Origin: Phoronis australis
Taxonomy: Eukaryota; Phoronida; Phoronidae
Length of the DNA: 64,000 nucleotides
Direction of reading: 5' to 3'
Assembly: GCA_002633005.1 (NCBI GenBank)
Contig: NMRA01000037.1
Coordinates: 1,358,872 to 1,422,871 of the forward strand
Part shown: piece after piece, positions 34,645 to 45,699 of the stretch
Layout: each line of letters opens with the position of its first letter
Position numbering within the stretch: position 1 is the first letter of the stretch
Program-made: the position numbers and the translations under genes
Notes under the pieces: model-generated
The model's database searches: none
The model's input: the letters and a program-made list of their open reading frames with translations, nothing else
What the model was told of the DNA's origin: nothing

Positions 34645-36789
34645 ATGGCTACCAAACACTTAGAAGACATCAAAGAAGGCTTATCATGCTCCATTTGTTT
34701 TGCCCTGTTCGACAGACCGAAGGCACTGCCGTGTTTGCACACATTTTGCGAGAAGTGCATCAGTGATCATGTAGCCAAGACGAAAAAAAACGAATCCTTT
34801 CGATGTCCTCTCTGCAACCAAACCACTTCACTTCCGGCTAATGGGGTTTCAGGCCTCAAAGACAACTTCTTCATCAATGGCCTGATTGATTGTATTCCTA
34901 CAGAGGATAATGTGATGTGTGACCTTTGTGCTATAATGTCTCGTGAAAGTTTGGCTACTTTCAAATGTATTCAGTGCTTGGACAATCTGTGCTCTACGTG
35001 TGCTGCAGGACACACTAAGACGAGGCAAACCATAAGTCATAAAGTTGTGAAGCTGGAGGAAATAAAAGCGGGAAAATACTTAGAAGAGATGCGCTCTTGT
35101 CGAAAGAAAATGTGCAAAGTTCATACGACCAAGGAGTTGGAAATGTTCTGTGAACATTGTGGCGTACCCATATGTGTTTTGTGCAAGGCGTTTGAGCACG
35201 ACACTCACAAGGTCACTAATCCAGAGTCCGCAGTTCTCCGTTTCGATGACGATATTCGTAAATTGCTTGAGGACGTCTTGCCAATTTCAGAGTTCTTCGA
35301 GTCCTGCGCAGCCAAGTTAAAGGAACAAAGTTCGATGATAGAAAGTGAAACGAAAAGAGCTACCCAGTCAATCAAAGAACATTTTCAGCAGGTTCGACAG
35401 TCGATAAACACAGAGGAAGATGGACTTCTGAGTGAGGTTGAGAACAAATGCAAAACGCTGTCCAATGAAACCAGCGAAAAACTTGCAGGCGTCGAGCAAA
35501 ACAGTAACAAATTGAAGACGTCTATTGCTTACTCCCAGTACTTACAAGAGTCTGGAGATACCATCGAGAAATTACAACAATACAAAGACCTTTTGAAGCA
35601 ACTGGGTCGCTTCAGGGGACAGAATTTTACATGTATCTTCTATGAAAAGCCCATGTATACCATCGACCATGACATAGTTCCGGATAATTTTAAGTGCATG
35701 AGACTGCAGTTTTCGGTCAAGACAACGAAACTGGAACTACCAACAACGGGTCCCGCAAAAAAAGAACCCTCTCCTGAAACAAGACCTACCAAAGTAAAAA
35801 ACAACGCATGGTTTAGTGGAGAACCTTCAAAACTCTTTAAAACGAACAGTGAGTTACACCTGAACTCGATGCCAAATAGCTCAACACGACCGAGCACATC
35901 TCTGACTAGTACGTTGTCAAGTGAGCAACAATGGAAGAGCTGTTCTGATCTCTCAAAGAAAGCTGTTGGCCATACATTCACCATATTACAAAAGGCTAAA
36001 TCTTTGACCTCTTTTGACACGAAATTGGTGGGTGAGACTGGCCAAACGTGTTGTGATCTTCAGTTTAACCGTCTCGGCGATTCGTACTTGATAATTGACA
36101 GAGACAATGCCAAAATGAAAGAATTTGACGAGAACGGCCGGTTTCAACGATCTATTGACAGCTTGAGTTACCCTATGGGTATAACGTGCACCAAAAAAGG
36201 TCGCATTATGATCACCGATGACTTCCCAGGTATTGCGGTTTACAATAGTAGCTTAACGAGAGAGTGGATAATTGAGAATGAACAGTTTTTCTTCAGAGGT
36301 ATTGATTGCAATGACCAGAGAATCGTCACAGCCGGGGGATCTAAGCTTGTCCTCATGGACATGTGGGGAGCTACAAAGAAAATTTCAAGCAACAAATCTC
36401 TCGGTTTGAAGTCATTCAGGCCATTTTATGTTGCCCTTGCACCAAATGGCAACATTATTTGCACTGACGCTACAGAGAAAACGTTGTATGTCTTAGATCG
36501 AAATGGTACCTCTGTCCTTCACTCATTCCAACAAGAACGTGACATGTCACTTCAGTATCCCGTTGGAGTTGCTTGCGACGAATGGGGTCATATCCTTGTT
36601 CTCGATTGCCCTAATTCCGGTCCTGGTCGTCTGCACATCTTGTCACCTTCTTGCGAGCATCTCGGCCTTTTACTTGCCAGAAGAGACAACCTTGTTTGCC
36701 CCAGAGGTATCACGATCAGTAAGCCGGGTCAATTGGCGTTAGTGGAGTTCAGAGGACGTGTGAAGGTTTATCAGTACTTATATTTGTGA
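34645..36789 (+). CDS. TRIM gene 1: RING, two B-boxes, coiled coil, NHL propeller (714 aa)
   Basis: This is the only complete gene in the window. The RING is C3HC4: C15, C18, C30, H32, C35, C38, C54, C57. B-box 1 uses C92, C95, C108, C111, C116, C119, H123 and H132. B-box 2 uses C157, H160, C169, C172, C177, C180, H185 and H188. A coiled coil follows (about 195-325), then a Ser/Thr/Pro-rich linker (about 360-440), then an NHL-type propeller (about 460-714, with repeated DLQFNR, GITCTKKGRI and VALAPNGNIICTD strands). RING TRIMs act as E3 ubiquitin ligases and dimerise through the coil; the NHL propeller binds protein or RNA. The domain order is that of TRIM2/3/56/71-like proteins. I chose the ATG in GCCATGG, aligned with the other copies. 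An AG acceptor sits 8 bp upstream, so a 5' UTR intron is likely. The coding region is a single exon. Its substrate is unknown; an innate-immunity or developmental role would be inference. Confidence 0.93.
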   Translation: MATKHLEDIKEGLSCSICFALFDRPKALPCLHTFCEKCISDHVAKTKKNESFRCPLCNQTTSLPANGVSGLKDNFFINGLIDCIPTEDNVMCDLCAIMSRESLATFKCIQCLDNLCSTCAAGHTKTRQTISHKVVKLEEIKAGKYLEEMRSCRKKMCKVHTTKELEMFCEHCGVPICVLCKAFEHDTHKVTNPESAVLRFDDDIRKLLEDVLPISEFFESCAAKLKEQSSMIESETKRATQSIKEHFQQVRQSINTEEDGLLSEVENKCKTLSNETSEKLAGVEQNSNKLKTSIAYSQYLQESGDTIEKLQQYKDLLKQLGRFRGQNFTCIFYEKPMYTIDHDIVPDNFKCMRLQFSVKTTKLELPTTGPAKKEPSPETRPTKVKNNAWFSGEPSKLFKTNSELHLNSMPNSSTRPSTSLTSTLSSEQQWKSCSDLSKKAVGHTFTILQKAKSLTSFDTKLVGETGQTCCDLQFNRLGDSYLIIDRDNAKMKEFDENGRFQRSIDSLSYPMGITCTKKGRIMITDDFPGIAVYNSSLTREWIIENEQFFFRGIDCNDQRIVTAGGSKLVLMDMWGATKKISSNKSLGLKSFRPFYVALAPNGNIICTDATEKTLYVLDRNGTSVLHSFQQERDMSLQYPVGVACDEWGHILVLDCPNSGPGRLHILSPSCEHLGLLLARRDNLVCPRGITISKPGQLALVEFRGRVKVYQYLYL

Positions 36790-38195
36790 AGACATTTTTG
36801 AACTACATTAGTTTTCTAAATGTCCAATGCTTGGTCATTTACGTTGAAAACTACGTGTCGCGTCTTTTTTGCATTTAACAGCTGATTTTTGTCGTGTTAA
36901 AAGTCACTACTTGATGCCTGCCGGGCTTGTCCCCAACGCACATGCATCGATGGTCACGGAGTTGGAAACCGATTGGGTCAATTGGTTGAGCTGATTATAG
37001 CAGGTGTCGCAATCATTTGCACTGTATATTTACAAAGTAATTAAACGACTACTGATAATTCCATTTTGGCTGCGACGCACTACCGTAACTCTGTCATGAT
37101 GTGGTGTACATTGTACGTGTTTGTACCAGTGGTTATTTTATCGAGATTCGTGATAGGCAAAAGTATTTGAAAAAGGGAAAAGCTTGGGTTCAAATACTTC
37201 TGCATATCACGAAACGAGATATAATATAACAGACTGGTACAAACACGGACGTTGTATAACATATTTATCCTTTTATACGCTCCGCTGGCGATTCTTTAGA
37301 GAAGCGGGTTTACACAGATTGCTCCTCTTGTTTTCTTGTCGTTAGTCATCTTTTTTAATGATCGCAGATCGCGTGACACGTATCCGTCCACGCAATATTT
37401 TTCTAAATGATTTTTTTAGCCTGCATGCTGTATTTTACAGCAGCTACAGGCTTGGGGTGCATATCTGCTATTTTCAGTATTTTCGTCAGTGTTTGAGCTG
37501 AAATCTATTTCTAAGTTAAAATTTGCATACATTTCTGACGTTTTTCTTGACTTCCTTGAGTAATATCTGTGCAGGACACCCAGAGGTTGTGACTGATGCA
37601 CTTTCGGACGCTTCTTAAAAATGCTCCTTGCGCGCGTTTCTTATCATTTTTAAGTACAAAATATTCAGAAATTCATCGAATTTACAACAATACAATGTTT
37701 ACAGTATTTGCAGTTTTGCTTTTGGGCTCCACGTAATTTGATTGTTTTGAGAACAAATTTGAAAACTGGCTCATATTTGACCGTAGAGAACCTCATCTGG
37801 TGTAGTGCAATAGGTGACAAAAAGAGTCGTGCATTGGTAATGTATATTGCTTTCTTAATCGCAAACATACTGTGGCAAGTTCGAGACTTTTTGTGATTTA
37901 AGTGTTCTGTTCAGGTGCAACATTTCAGGGCTTGTTAATATAAATTATCAACAACATTTTTATTTCACTTTTTGTTTAGTTTTGAAAACGCATGTCACAG
38001 TATTGGCACGGAGCTGAACCCAAAGTGATGCTATATATATGCAATCATGTTTCTACTGATTGTAGTGTATTGTGTGCACTGAAGGGAATTTTGGCGAGAA
38101 AGAAGGCATCCGTATACAACGCGCGTTGAAAAGGGAAAAGTGGTTCTTCCATATCAAGCCTCACAATACGACCCGTTTTCATTACATTTTGACGG
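36790..38195. other. 3' flank of TRIM gene 1 and intergenic DNA
   Basis: No further gene is seen. It contains the long hairpin at 37103-37262 and otherwise AT-rich sequence. Confidence 0.5.
37103..37262. repeat. Long imperfect hairpin (~70-bp arms, short loop)
   Basis: The left arm 37103-37172 (core CGTGTTTGTACCAGT, then TTCGTGATA and AAGTATTTGAA) pairs with the right arm 37190-37260 (complement of the same words) around a loop of about 17 nt. A transcript would fold into a single long stem. It could be a MITE or a small-RNA precursor; nothing in the sequence decides between them. Confidence 0.75.
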
Positions 38196-38199
38196 GAAT

Positions 38200-38284
38200 T
38201 GAGGCCGGTTTCGAACCCGGTCCGCAAGAGTTTCGAGTCGTCGACTTTACCACACAGGCGCTCGGATTTCCAGATCACTCATAA
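38200..38284 (-). mobile_element. tRNA-derived SINE head (Pol III A- and B-box-like)
   Basis: The minus strand has GCGCCTGTGTGGTA (A-box-like) and, about 30 nt on, GGGTTCGAAACC (a strong B-box). Between them is CGACTCGAAACTCTTG. The arms do not make a good cloverleaf, so this is more likely a SINE remnant than a working tRNA gene. Confidence 0.5.
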
Positions 38285-38361
38285 CCATGTAGTAGTGAGT
38301 GACGTCATTTGCCATCGAAGAACAGATAAATAGACCGGGATCCCAGAGCTTTTTTGGGCAT

Positions 38362-38560
38362 GAAAAGGTAACCAATTTTCTTTGGTGCCACAGTGCTCTG
38401 TGGGTATCCTGATGCTTGGAAATGGCCGTCTGGCAGGTTCGCTCTGGTGGGTGTGGTCAGGGGAGCCAAGAGAATTACACTAAAAAATTGAGCTAGATCA
38501 ACTTTTCTGGTAACCACTTAAAACTGCCTTCGATACCTGCTACGTCATCCATTGTATCAA
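38362..38560 (-). repeat. Inverted copy of the repeat at 41317-41518
   Basis: About 200 bp from GAAAAGGTAACCAATTTTC to ATCCATTGTATCA is the reverse complement, at about 93-95% by eye, of 41317-41518. It holds one inverted monomer of the tandem array at 40770-41460. Confidence 0.8.
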
Positions 38561-38564
38561 CGAG

Positions 38565-39075
38565 AGAACTCCCAAAATGTAGTGCGGTGTGAATGCCTTA
38601 AACTCGGCCAAGAAACAAAACAGCAGAAAAATTGAGATTTGTTATTCTGCTATTTTTGGTTTAATTGCAACTATAGTACGGTAGAAGTGTAGGCATTTTC
38701 AATTTTTGAATTGAAAGAGATCGTCAAATATGCAAATATGTTGTTCAACCAGTGTCCACTTTGATTGTTGATTGATGGATTGACATGCATGCGTGTACAC
38801 GTTTGAACGTTTCTGTTCTTTTAAATTCAGTACATGCTGACAGCCAAGTTCAATATAGGCAGTCCTCCGTCGTGCTAAAAGCCAGACCTTCAACTACTGT
38901 ATTTTCTTGCACTGAGAATACACCGTTGAGCATTTTCACGTTGTGATGGAAAGGTAGGCATAGACCTCGACTTTGGTCAATGAAAATCTTCTTTAGTCAA
39001 TCAATGTCAATGGTGCACAACACTGCAGACTTCATACGAGCCACAAACTAGATGGAAAAGATTTCCAGGGTTCTA
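38565..39075. other. Intergenic, nothing recognised
   Basis: AT-rich sequence with no gene-quality open frame or recognised repeat. Confidence 0.5.
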
Positions 39076-39078
39076 TGT

Positions 39079-40216
39079 CACTATGACGAAGGTTCAATAC
39101 TCCGAAGGTCCAGTAATCAAAATGCCCATTACTCCGATGTTCGTTATCTTCTAAAGATCACTACTTTGAATTTCCACTATTCCAAACCCTTGGCCCGGTC
39201 TCTAATCTTTGTACTCGAAACGAACTGGAAATTATTTTTGACAAATTCTCTGCTCCTTTTGTGCGAACTCAAGATAAGTGGTTATCAGATTGTGCTCGAA
39301 TAATTATAGTTCATGTATATGAGTTTCTAGTCCGCCAAGTTTGCACTTAAAAACCCTTATATGCGTGCTACAAACTCGAGTAAAAACTCGAAATTTCGAG
39401 TTTAAACTCAAACTTTTGGCTTTAATGTTGGATTTGTCAACTGCAAACTAGGACTAATCAATCATCCACGTAAGTCATTATGTATTCGAGCATTGAGTAA
39501 TGGATACTTATCTTAAGTTCGCACAAAAATAGAATAAAAAATGCCAAACATTATTTCGAGTTCCATTTCGAGTAAAAAGATTCGAGACTGGGCCCAGAAT
39601 TCCGACAGTTCACTACTTTGGTTGTGTGATCACGACTCATTCTCAAGGAGAGACAATATCTGGGGCACGGCTGCGGCGACCAACGGCGGTTTCAAAATTA
39701 AGAAGACTAAATGTGACTCCCTGACTTCGTGATGACTGGCAGGGACAGGGTGGCCTTGTAACTTCATTTAGTTTCGACCCGGCCGTGTGTGTCGCGCTGC
39801 CATTCGATCTTGACATGGATTTGATGAATTGTGTCATGGCTGATAATTCATAAGTATTCCTACTTCATATCATTTTAAAATGCAAGTGCGTACTCATTTT
39901 AAGATATGCGGACATTTTCGCATGCGCATGAAATCTGACTACCGTTTCTGATTGTGCTGGCCAGCTGGAGACTGTGGTCACTGTCTACATACATGTAAAA
40001 CCCAAAGTGTTTTAGTGCCCGGGCGTTGTTTTCGGTATAGGTGCATCTAATAGCCGAAATATCGTTTATTTTAGCATGTAAAAGTTTAAAAATCACATCT
40101 GAGTCTGAAAGTTTAGAGATGTGTGGAGCGGTGAATCTTCGAGTGGTGAATCGTTGAAGTAGTGAACCTTCGGAATAGTCCGTGAACCTTCCGAGTAGTA
40201 AACTTTCGAAATAGTG
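39079..40216. mobile_element. Element bounded by inverted 16-bp minisatellites
   Basis: 39079-39190 is seven consecutive 16-bp units with consensus CACTACTCCGAAGGTC. 40131-40216 holds about five units of the reverse complement, GTGAACCTTCGGAGTA, mostly 16 bp long. The arrays thus form inverted ends around about 940 bp. A MITE at 39256-39532 is nested inside. There is no coding sequence of note. Confidence 0.65.
39256..39532. mobile_element. MITE, second copy, nested in the minisatellite-bounded element
   Basis: The ends TTTTGTGCGAACTCAAGATAAG and ACTTATCTTAAGTTCGCACAAAA are inverted repeats of about 22 bp. The interior matches 31234-31510, including the AACTCGAAATTTCGAGTT palindrome. Confidence 0.75.
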
Positions 40217-40669
40217 GGATGTCCCCATTTCCGCTAAAATACAACCAGATATACAATTTTGTTAAATCATTCGCCAACTAGACTTCATATTTCCGTTTGA
40301 CTATGCAATGAGGTGTAATTTAAGCATGGCGGATTTGAAACTTCGGCAGAAAATAACGCGCGAATGTTCTCTTTTTGGACCACAATACATCCTAATTTGT
40401 GTCCCGTTCTTTGCGAGCAACCGTCACAGCATCCTCGTATCTGGTATTACAAATTCCGTCTCATCTCATGAACATGAGTCGTCATCATGTATACAGATTT
40501 CCCTTCCCACTAATTAAGCTGCGTCAAAGGCATCACCGAAAACTCTACAGTGTCGACGTTTGCAAAATACCAAGATCCACCGTTCTTGAAATTCGAACCA
40601 CCCCCGCTCAATGCTGGCTACGGGCCTGAATAGGATACATGTACATGTATATGCATTTGAGTACAGAGA

Positions 40670-40695
40670 TAGGGGCGACTAAAAAGTCGCCCCTA
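40670..40695. repeat. Perfect GC-rich hairpin
   Basis: TAGGGGCGACT, a loop AAAA, then AGTCGCCCCTA: 11 bp of perfect stem. There is no T-run after it and no nearby gene. Confidence 0.85.
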
Positions 40696-40769
40696 CATCG
40701 ACCAAACCTCTGCACGCTATTGCCCCAACCGCTAAAAATGTCTGTAAAGTATCTTTTGTTGCATGCAGA

Positions 40770-41460
40770 ATGCTCGACATTATGCAAATGGTTTCAAGCG
40801 GTTACCTGGCGGGTTGATCTAGCTCAACTCGGGTACTTGGGCGTGTCTGGCGAGGATAACCCACCACTATATTTGTCTGGTAGTGTTTAGTCGTGATACC
40901 TGGGCTTACGGTGAATATTTTGGAACTGGTTTTAGGCGGTTACCTCTTGGGTTGATCTAGCTCAATTTTTAACCCTTTTTGATAATCGTCTGACAGGGGC
41001 ACCTCACCACTGACATTGTCTGGCATCTAACTGTTGTGCCATGTTCAGTGATGCTGAACATCGTGCAATTGGTTTCAGACGGTTACCTGATTGGTTGATC
41101 TAGCTCAATTCTGGTATTTCGGCGTGTCTGGCGGGGGTAACCCGCCACTAAATTTGTGTGGCAGTGTTCATTCGTGATACCTGGGCTTACGGTGAATATT
41201 TTGCGACTGGTTTTAAGCGGTTACCTCTTGGATTGATCTTGCTCAATTTTTGTACCCTATGTTCGTCTGGCAGGTACTCCCCACCACTGAAATTGTCTGG
41301 CAGTGACCAATTTTGATACAATGGATGACGCAGCAGGTATTGAAGGCAGTTTTAAGTGGTTACCAGAAAAGTTGATCTAGCTCAATTTTTGAGTGTAATT
41401 TTCTTGGCTCCCCTGACCACACCCACCAGAGCTAACCTGCCAGACGGTCATTAGCAAGCA
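40770..41460 (+). repeat. Five ~140-bp tandem monomers in a two-type alternation
   Basis: GGTTGATCTAGCTCAA or a close variant begins near 40812, 40950, 41093, 41231 and 41371, so spacing is 138-143 bp. Monomers 1 and 3 share TCGGCGTGTCTGGC-type text and monomers 2 and 4 share GGTGAATATTTTG, giving a dimer of about 280 bp. The last monomer continues into the 200-bp block found inverted at 38362-38560. Confidence 0.8.
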
Positions 41461-41684
41461 TCAGGATACCCGCAGAGCACTGTGGCACCAAAGAAAATTG
41501 GTTACCTTTTCATTTTGTTTAAATTTTCAATGGGCTTTGAGTAAAAGCTTTATTTGACAAAAATAGCTTACTAGCTTTTCTAAAAGGTCATGACCTCCGA
41601 CCCCGGGCCCAGTTACAAAGCCGAGGCGAGTCGAGAAAGGTAGATCGATTCATTGCAATGATTGTCGTTCAGTATGTGGTTTGA

Positions 41685-41823
41685 ATAGATTATTACATGT
41701 TCTCAGTCGTTATCCCCCCTATCTAGAGCCTCCGTGGATTTTGGAGAGTTATTGCACACGGGGCTGACACCCCTCAGGCCCTAGAATACGGGGGATAACG
41801 ACTGAGAACATGTAATAATCTAT
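41685..41823. repeat. 139-bp foldback with 34-bp perfect arms
   Basis: The left arm 41685-41718 (ATAGATTATTACATG..) and right arm 41790-41823 are exact reverse complements. Inside, TCTAGAGCC and GGCCCTAGA extend the pairing partly. It ends at TAT, so it may be a small MITE. Confidence 0.85.
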
Positions 41824-41829
41824 ATTTAT

Positions 41830-42640
41830 CCCGTGTGTGTGTGAACACGGCCATGGAATACACCATTGAATGTAAGAAAGTAGAGTCAGTCCGTATTCAG
41901 TGGTAGATGCCGCATTTCACGGTTGGTGTACAGTCTCCTGGTGATGTAAATTCACCGAGTGTACGACGGCAAATTTGATTCTGTTTGTTCATATGGATTA
42001 CCTAAAACATTTATCCAAGGGGTCGCTCTTGTAAAAACAGATTTACTGGTGTACAAACTAGAAACGTTCAGCAACGATTTGCCGATGAATATTTTGACGC
42101 ACTGTGACCTGCAGCTATTTTAGGCTTTGCTAGTTTTAGGTCATCATAATTTGGTAAATTGCCTGCGTGGTAAGGCAAAATCTTATTCAAATCAAACGAA
42201 AGCTTTTTGGTAAATATACTTTGAGAATTAAGATATTTACAGAAAACTGCAGCCCAATAATCGAGTATATATATTTTAGTGACACAACCGTCTTATCACA
42301 GCATTCGTCGATCGACTATCTCATCTGTGGCTGTTGTCTACTTTTCGCAATGGCAATATTCGGCATCGAATTTGATTAGTCTCGCATTGTTATGGGTTTT
42401 TTAGTCTATAAAAGGAATGCTAACGCCGCCAAAAAACCAAGAGTGATATGGCCACAGGTGGATTTAAGGAGGGGGGCCTGCCCCCCACCCTTGGCTGCCG
42501 CGAGCAAAATGAAACAGTAACAGCGTGAAGCGATGTGAGGAAATATTGAGCTCACTAACGAGGACCGATAGCGGATAAGGGGGAGGGCTCAGACCCCAGA
42601 TCGCTGCGGAATCGTGTTTCCGTTTTTTTTTTCTATTTTA
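41830..42640. other. Intergenic; G/C-run palindrome
   Basis: There is no gene. 42462-42495 has GGAGGGGGGCCTGCCCCCC, a short palindrome close to the Crypton-like remnant that follows. Confidence 0.45.
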
Positions 42641-42649
42641 TTTTAGTTC

Positions 42650-43290
42650 AGCGATAGATCGGCCACTGGATATGGCAACATTCCATGAATGACAAGAAGC
42701 AAAGAACTGAATTGGAGGCATTGAAGAAAAACACTTTGATTCGCTCCTGCGACGTTTCTTCCTGGAAGTACGCAAATTTGATTGCAGCAAATACGAGCCA
42801 GACACATTGACATGCATACACAAATCACTCGACCAACATTGAAGAGAAAAGAAATACACTATAATTTCTACGGTAATAGGCAATTTGACTCACCCCACGA
42901 GGCCTTCAAAGCCAAGCGTAAGCAATTGAAAGACCTCGGCAGAAAAGCTAACCGACAAGGAGGCAAATATTCTAAAAGAGAAAGAGTTCATGAGAACTGA
43001 TCATCCTCGAGCCCTCCTAAATCAAATCTCGTTAACTGAACAAAACTAAGACGTTCCGGTTTCATGGTTGCGATGAAAACAGGAAGTCGAGTTGGGGCGA
43101 CATCATGCCTAAATCGTCTACAGACACCGGCTAATACCTGGAATTCAACGAAAGAGCAACAAAACAGGAAAAGATGGAACGGAAGTTAGACCATTCAATG
43201 CCACGGTTTTGGCCACAGAAGTACAGGCAAAACAAGCCTACGAAAATGATTGCACACGACACACCACTTTATATTTATCACACTGGTTCG
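42650..43290 (+). pseudogene. Decayed Crypton-type tyrosine-recombinase (DUF3504/KIAA1958-like)
   Basis: Conceptual pieces in shifting frames resemble the DUF3504 domain found in Crypton recombinases and their domesticated relatives (ZMYM2, QRICH1, KIAA1958). In order they are FFLEVRKFDCSKYEPDTL (about 42750), then FKAKRKQLKDLG (about 42905), then LTDKEANILKEKEF and HPRALLNQIS (about 42950-43025), then SWGDIM and YLEFNERATK (about 43095-43160), then EVRPFNATVLAT (about 43180-43215). At least three frameshifts and several stops break it, so it is a fossil. The C-terminal catalytic part is not visible. Confidence 0.7.
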
Positions 43291-43360
43291 CAACTGAGTG
43301 TGTGCTTTGCTGGTTTACCGTCAAGGGACATCCCGGTTATGTCAAAGTACAGCAAATTAT

Positions 43361-43475
43361 ACTGCGGGGCAGCACTGAAAAGGTTGGGCTGACAGCCCCA
43401 GCCCCCTGTGGTGCACCGCCCGTAGACCATGGTCGGTGCGGCATTGAAAAAAGTGGGGCTATAGACCCCCTGGAT
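43361..43475. repeat. GGCGGCGCA-type inverted-repeat elements, reversed and truncated
   Basis: Unit one, at about 43361-43424, is in the opposite orientation to the unit at 23903 (CAGCACTGAAAA..GTGGTGCACCGCCC). Unit two (43428-43475) keeps only GGTGCGGCATTGAAAAAAGTGGGGCTATAG..CCCCC. It abuts the Crypton-like remnant. Confidence 0.65.
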
Positions 43476-43479
43476 GTAA

Positions 43480-45690
43480 AGGTATTTATGATGCTTTGAA
43501 TAAGAATTGTCTGTGGCCTGCTGCTCAGAAGTTTAAAAAGGATACAGTTTTGACCCGTGTATGTGAAGGAAGTTGTACAAAATTTTTAAAATAGTTAAGA
43601 AAAACACTATGGTGGAACGGTGAAATTTGACGCAAGTTGAAATTCTGAGTCTAACAACGCAGTGAGCTTTTGAAATTTTGTTGTAACGAATATATCGTAT
43701 TTACAAGTGGAAAAAATAATTCTTTTGTCAGATATCCAATAAACTATTTTGAGTCGCGCACATATTTTGACTGGCAGTTCGCGCAAGGGAAACAAAGTTG
43801 TGGATTCCCAGTCACCACCAGTTTTTTGTTTTGTGTCGCCATGAAGAAAAGGCCCTCTAGAAGATGAAGAAATGTCCCCTCCCCATAAAAATGGACCAAA
43901 AACAACGAAAAACAGGCCTTTAGTGGCCAATGTAGTCGTACAGCGAAACCTGCCCTCGCCACAAATTCTCACAGCCACCACCGCAGACACCACCAAGTGT
44001 TGTCCTCCCATTGCACCACCTAGTGTGGCCGAATGTCAGTCCCGGCATTAGCCTGTTTTCCGGAGGATCAGTGAGAATCCTGTTAGACCAAAGATTTTGC
44101 AGTTACCTAAAATGTCCGACTTATGACCTAAATACGTCACAGCGTTACAAGTAGCGCCACCTTTTGAGAGGAGCTCAAATACAGCATAATAACAGGGATG
44201 ACTTTAATGCCAGTGTGTCCTCTGGTGCTTACAAAACACTTTGTTTCGCTTGCCTAAAGATAAGGAGGGGTAAGTGTATATTCATTATATATTCCATCAC
44301 ATTACTACTGGCAAGTGCTGATCGGAGAACAGGAGTCAGTACTGCAGCAGAATAATAATAGTTGCAGGCCTACATATAGGGATAGTAGTTGACAATACTG
44401 AGGCCCACAGCCGATGGTCGTATCGGAGACTCATTCGGTAGTGGCTGCATATCTTCTTCCAGGAATGTTCTAACAAAATTGAAGTGGAGTTGTATCAGCT
44501 GTGTTTGGTTAAAGAAGACTAGTTTGTGTGTAGTCTACAGTTCAGGTTACTGGATCAGACCCATTGTCCTGATCAGCTGGCCTTGTTTACTGTGTGAAAA
44601 CTGGGGTGAAATAGCACTTACATGGCCAGGTTTAGTGGAGAATGTTTGCAAGCTTGCACAATCTAATGATGTTTTTTGTGGCGTGTATGCTATTTCTCAG
44701 TATATGGTTCAATTTTAGTTGTTCGAGTTGGGTGCAGAGTATGCATAGATCTGACCTTGCAGGGAAATTCTTAGAAGAGCTACATAACCTCCGATTTTGT
44801 AGTCGCCATATCCAAGAGGAACGTAAATTCACTTATCAAATAAAATAAGAAACTGTTGTTTTAGTGTAAACAGTCTGATTTTATGTGTTAGTATCAACTT
44901 CCCAGGCACTACTCTGCATTATCACAGGATACGCGTGCCTCATGCTATCTTGCTGAAGAATATGTACCCTAAACAGGGATTAATGAGTCAACTTCTTTCT
45001 CAGAACTGTAAACAAACCTTATTGTTTGATGCCGCTTGTTTGCCATGTCCGCATACAGGGGGCTCTGGAGCTCGATCGAGCAACCCCTATTTGGCGTAGT
45101 GGGCAGAAAGGTTTGCCCCAGATAAACAAAAACTCCGAAAAAAGTAGAAAATAAGACAAAAGCCCACTTTCACCAATCTTTTCTGTGTTATGGGTACACA
45201 TTCTCAAAAATTCGAGACCCCCATTTTAGGATGGGTGCGCTTGCATGTACTTGTTAAACTCCACAACCTATCAGAATGTGTATGTGTTTCATACTAACTA
45301 CTTGTGGAAAGTGGTCTCATTTTTGTCTGGCAACTTTAACGGAATTCACTCACCTGATATGTGCCCATGCCACTATCTAAGTCCAGTAGACATAGTTGAG
45401 ATCTCCAAATGAGTACAGGTGTTGACATAGCCTTTGGCCTACAATATTTCTGTCGTCTGGCTTGACCGAGTGGTGGTAATTTAAACAATTAAAAAGGTGT
45501 CTAAGTTTCCGGATTTCGTGTTTGAAAAATTGAAATGTTGTGCGTTTTTTGTGGTCGTCTGCAATTCTGGTAGTCTATCGAGTTCCAAAGTTAGGGAGCT
45601 AAAAATTTAAAACTGTGCAGGCCATATTTTGACTTTTGTAGTGTTGACATTGTCATTGCAATTGGAATGCGAAGACTAATTTAAAATGCA
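43480..45690. other. Intergenic, nothing recognised
   Basis: The open frames of 63-134 codons overlap in several frames and have no motif. No RNA gene is seen. Confidence 0.5.
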
Positions 45691-45699
45691 TTCCAAAAT

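Noticed and set aside
38200-38284. Functional tRNA gene
   Set aside because: The B-box is good but the acceptor and D arms do not pair, so a SINE head is more likely.
38301-38309. TGACGTCA (CRE-like) words at 38301 and 22144
   Set aside because: Single 8-mers without a gene start nearby are not enough to call regulatory sites.
43607-44011. 134-codon minus-strand frame
   Set aside because: Overlaps several other frames and has no recognisable family motif.
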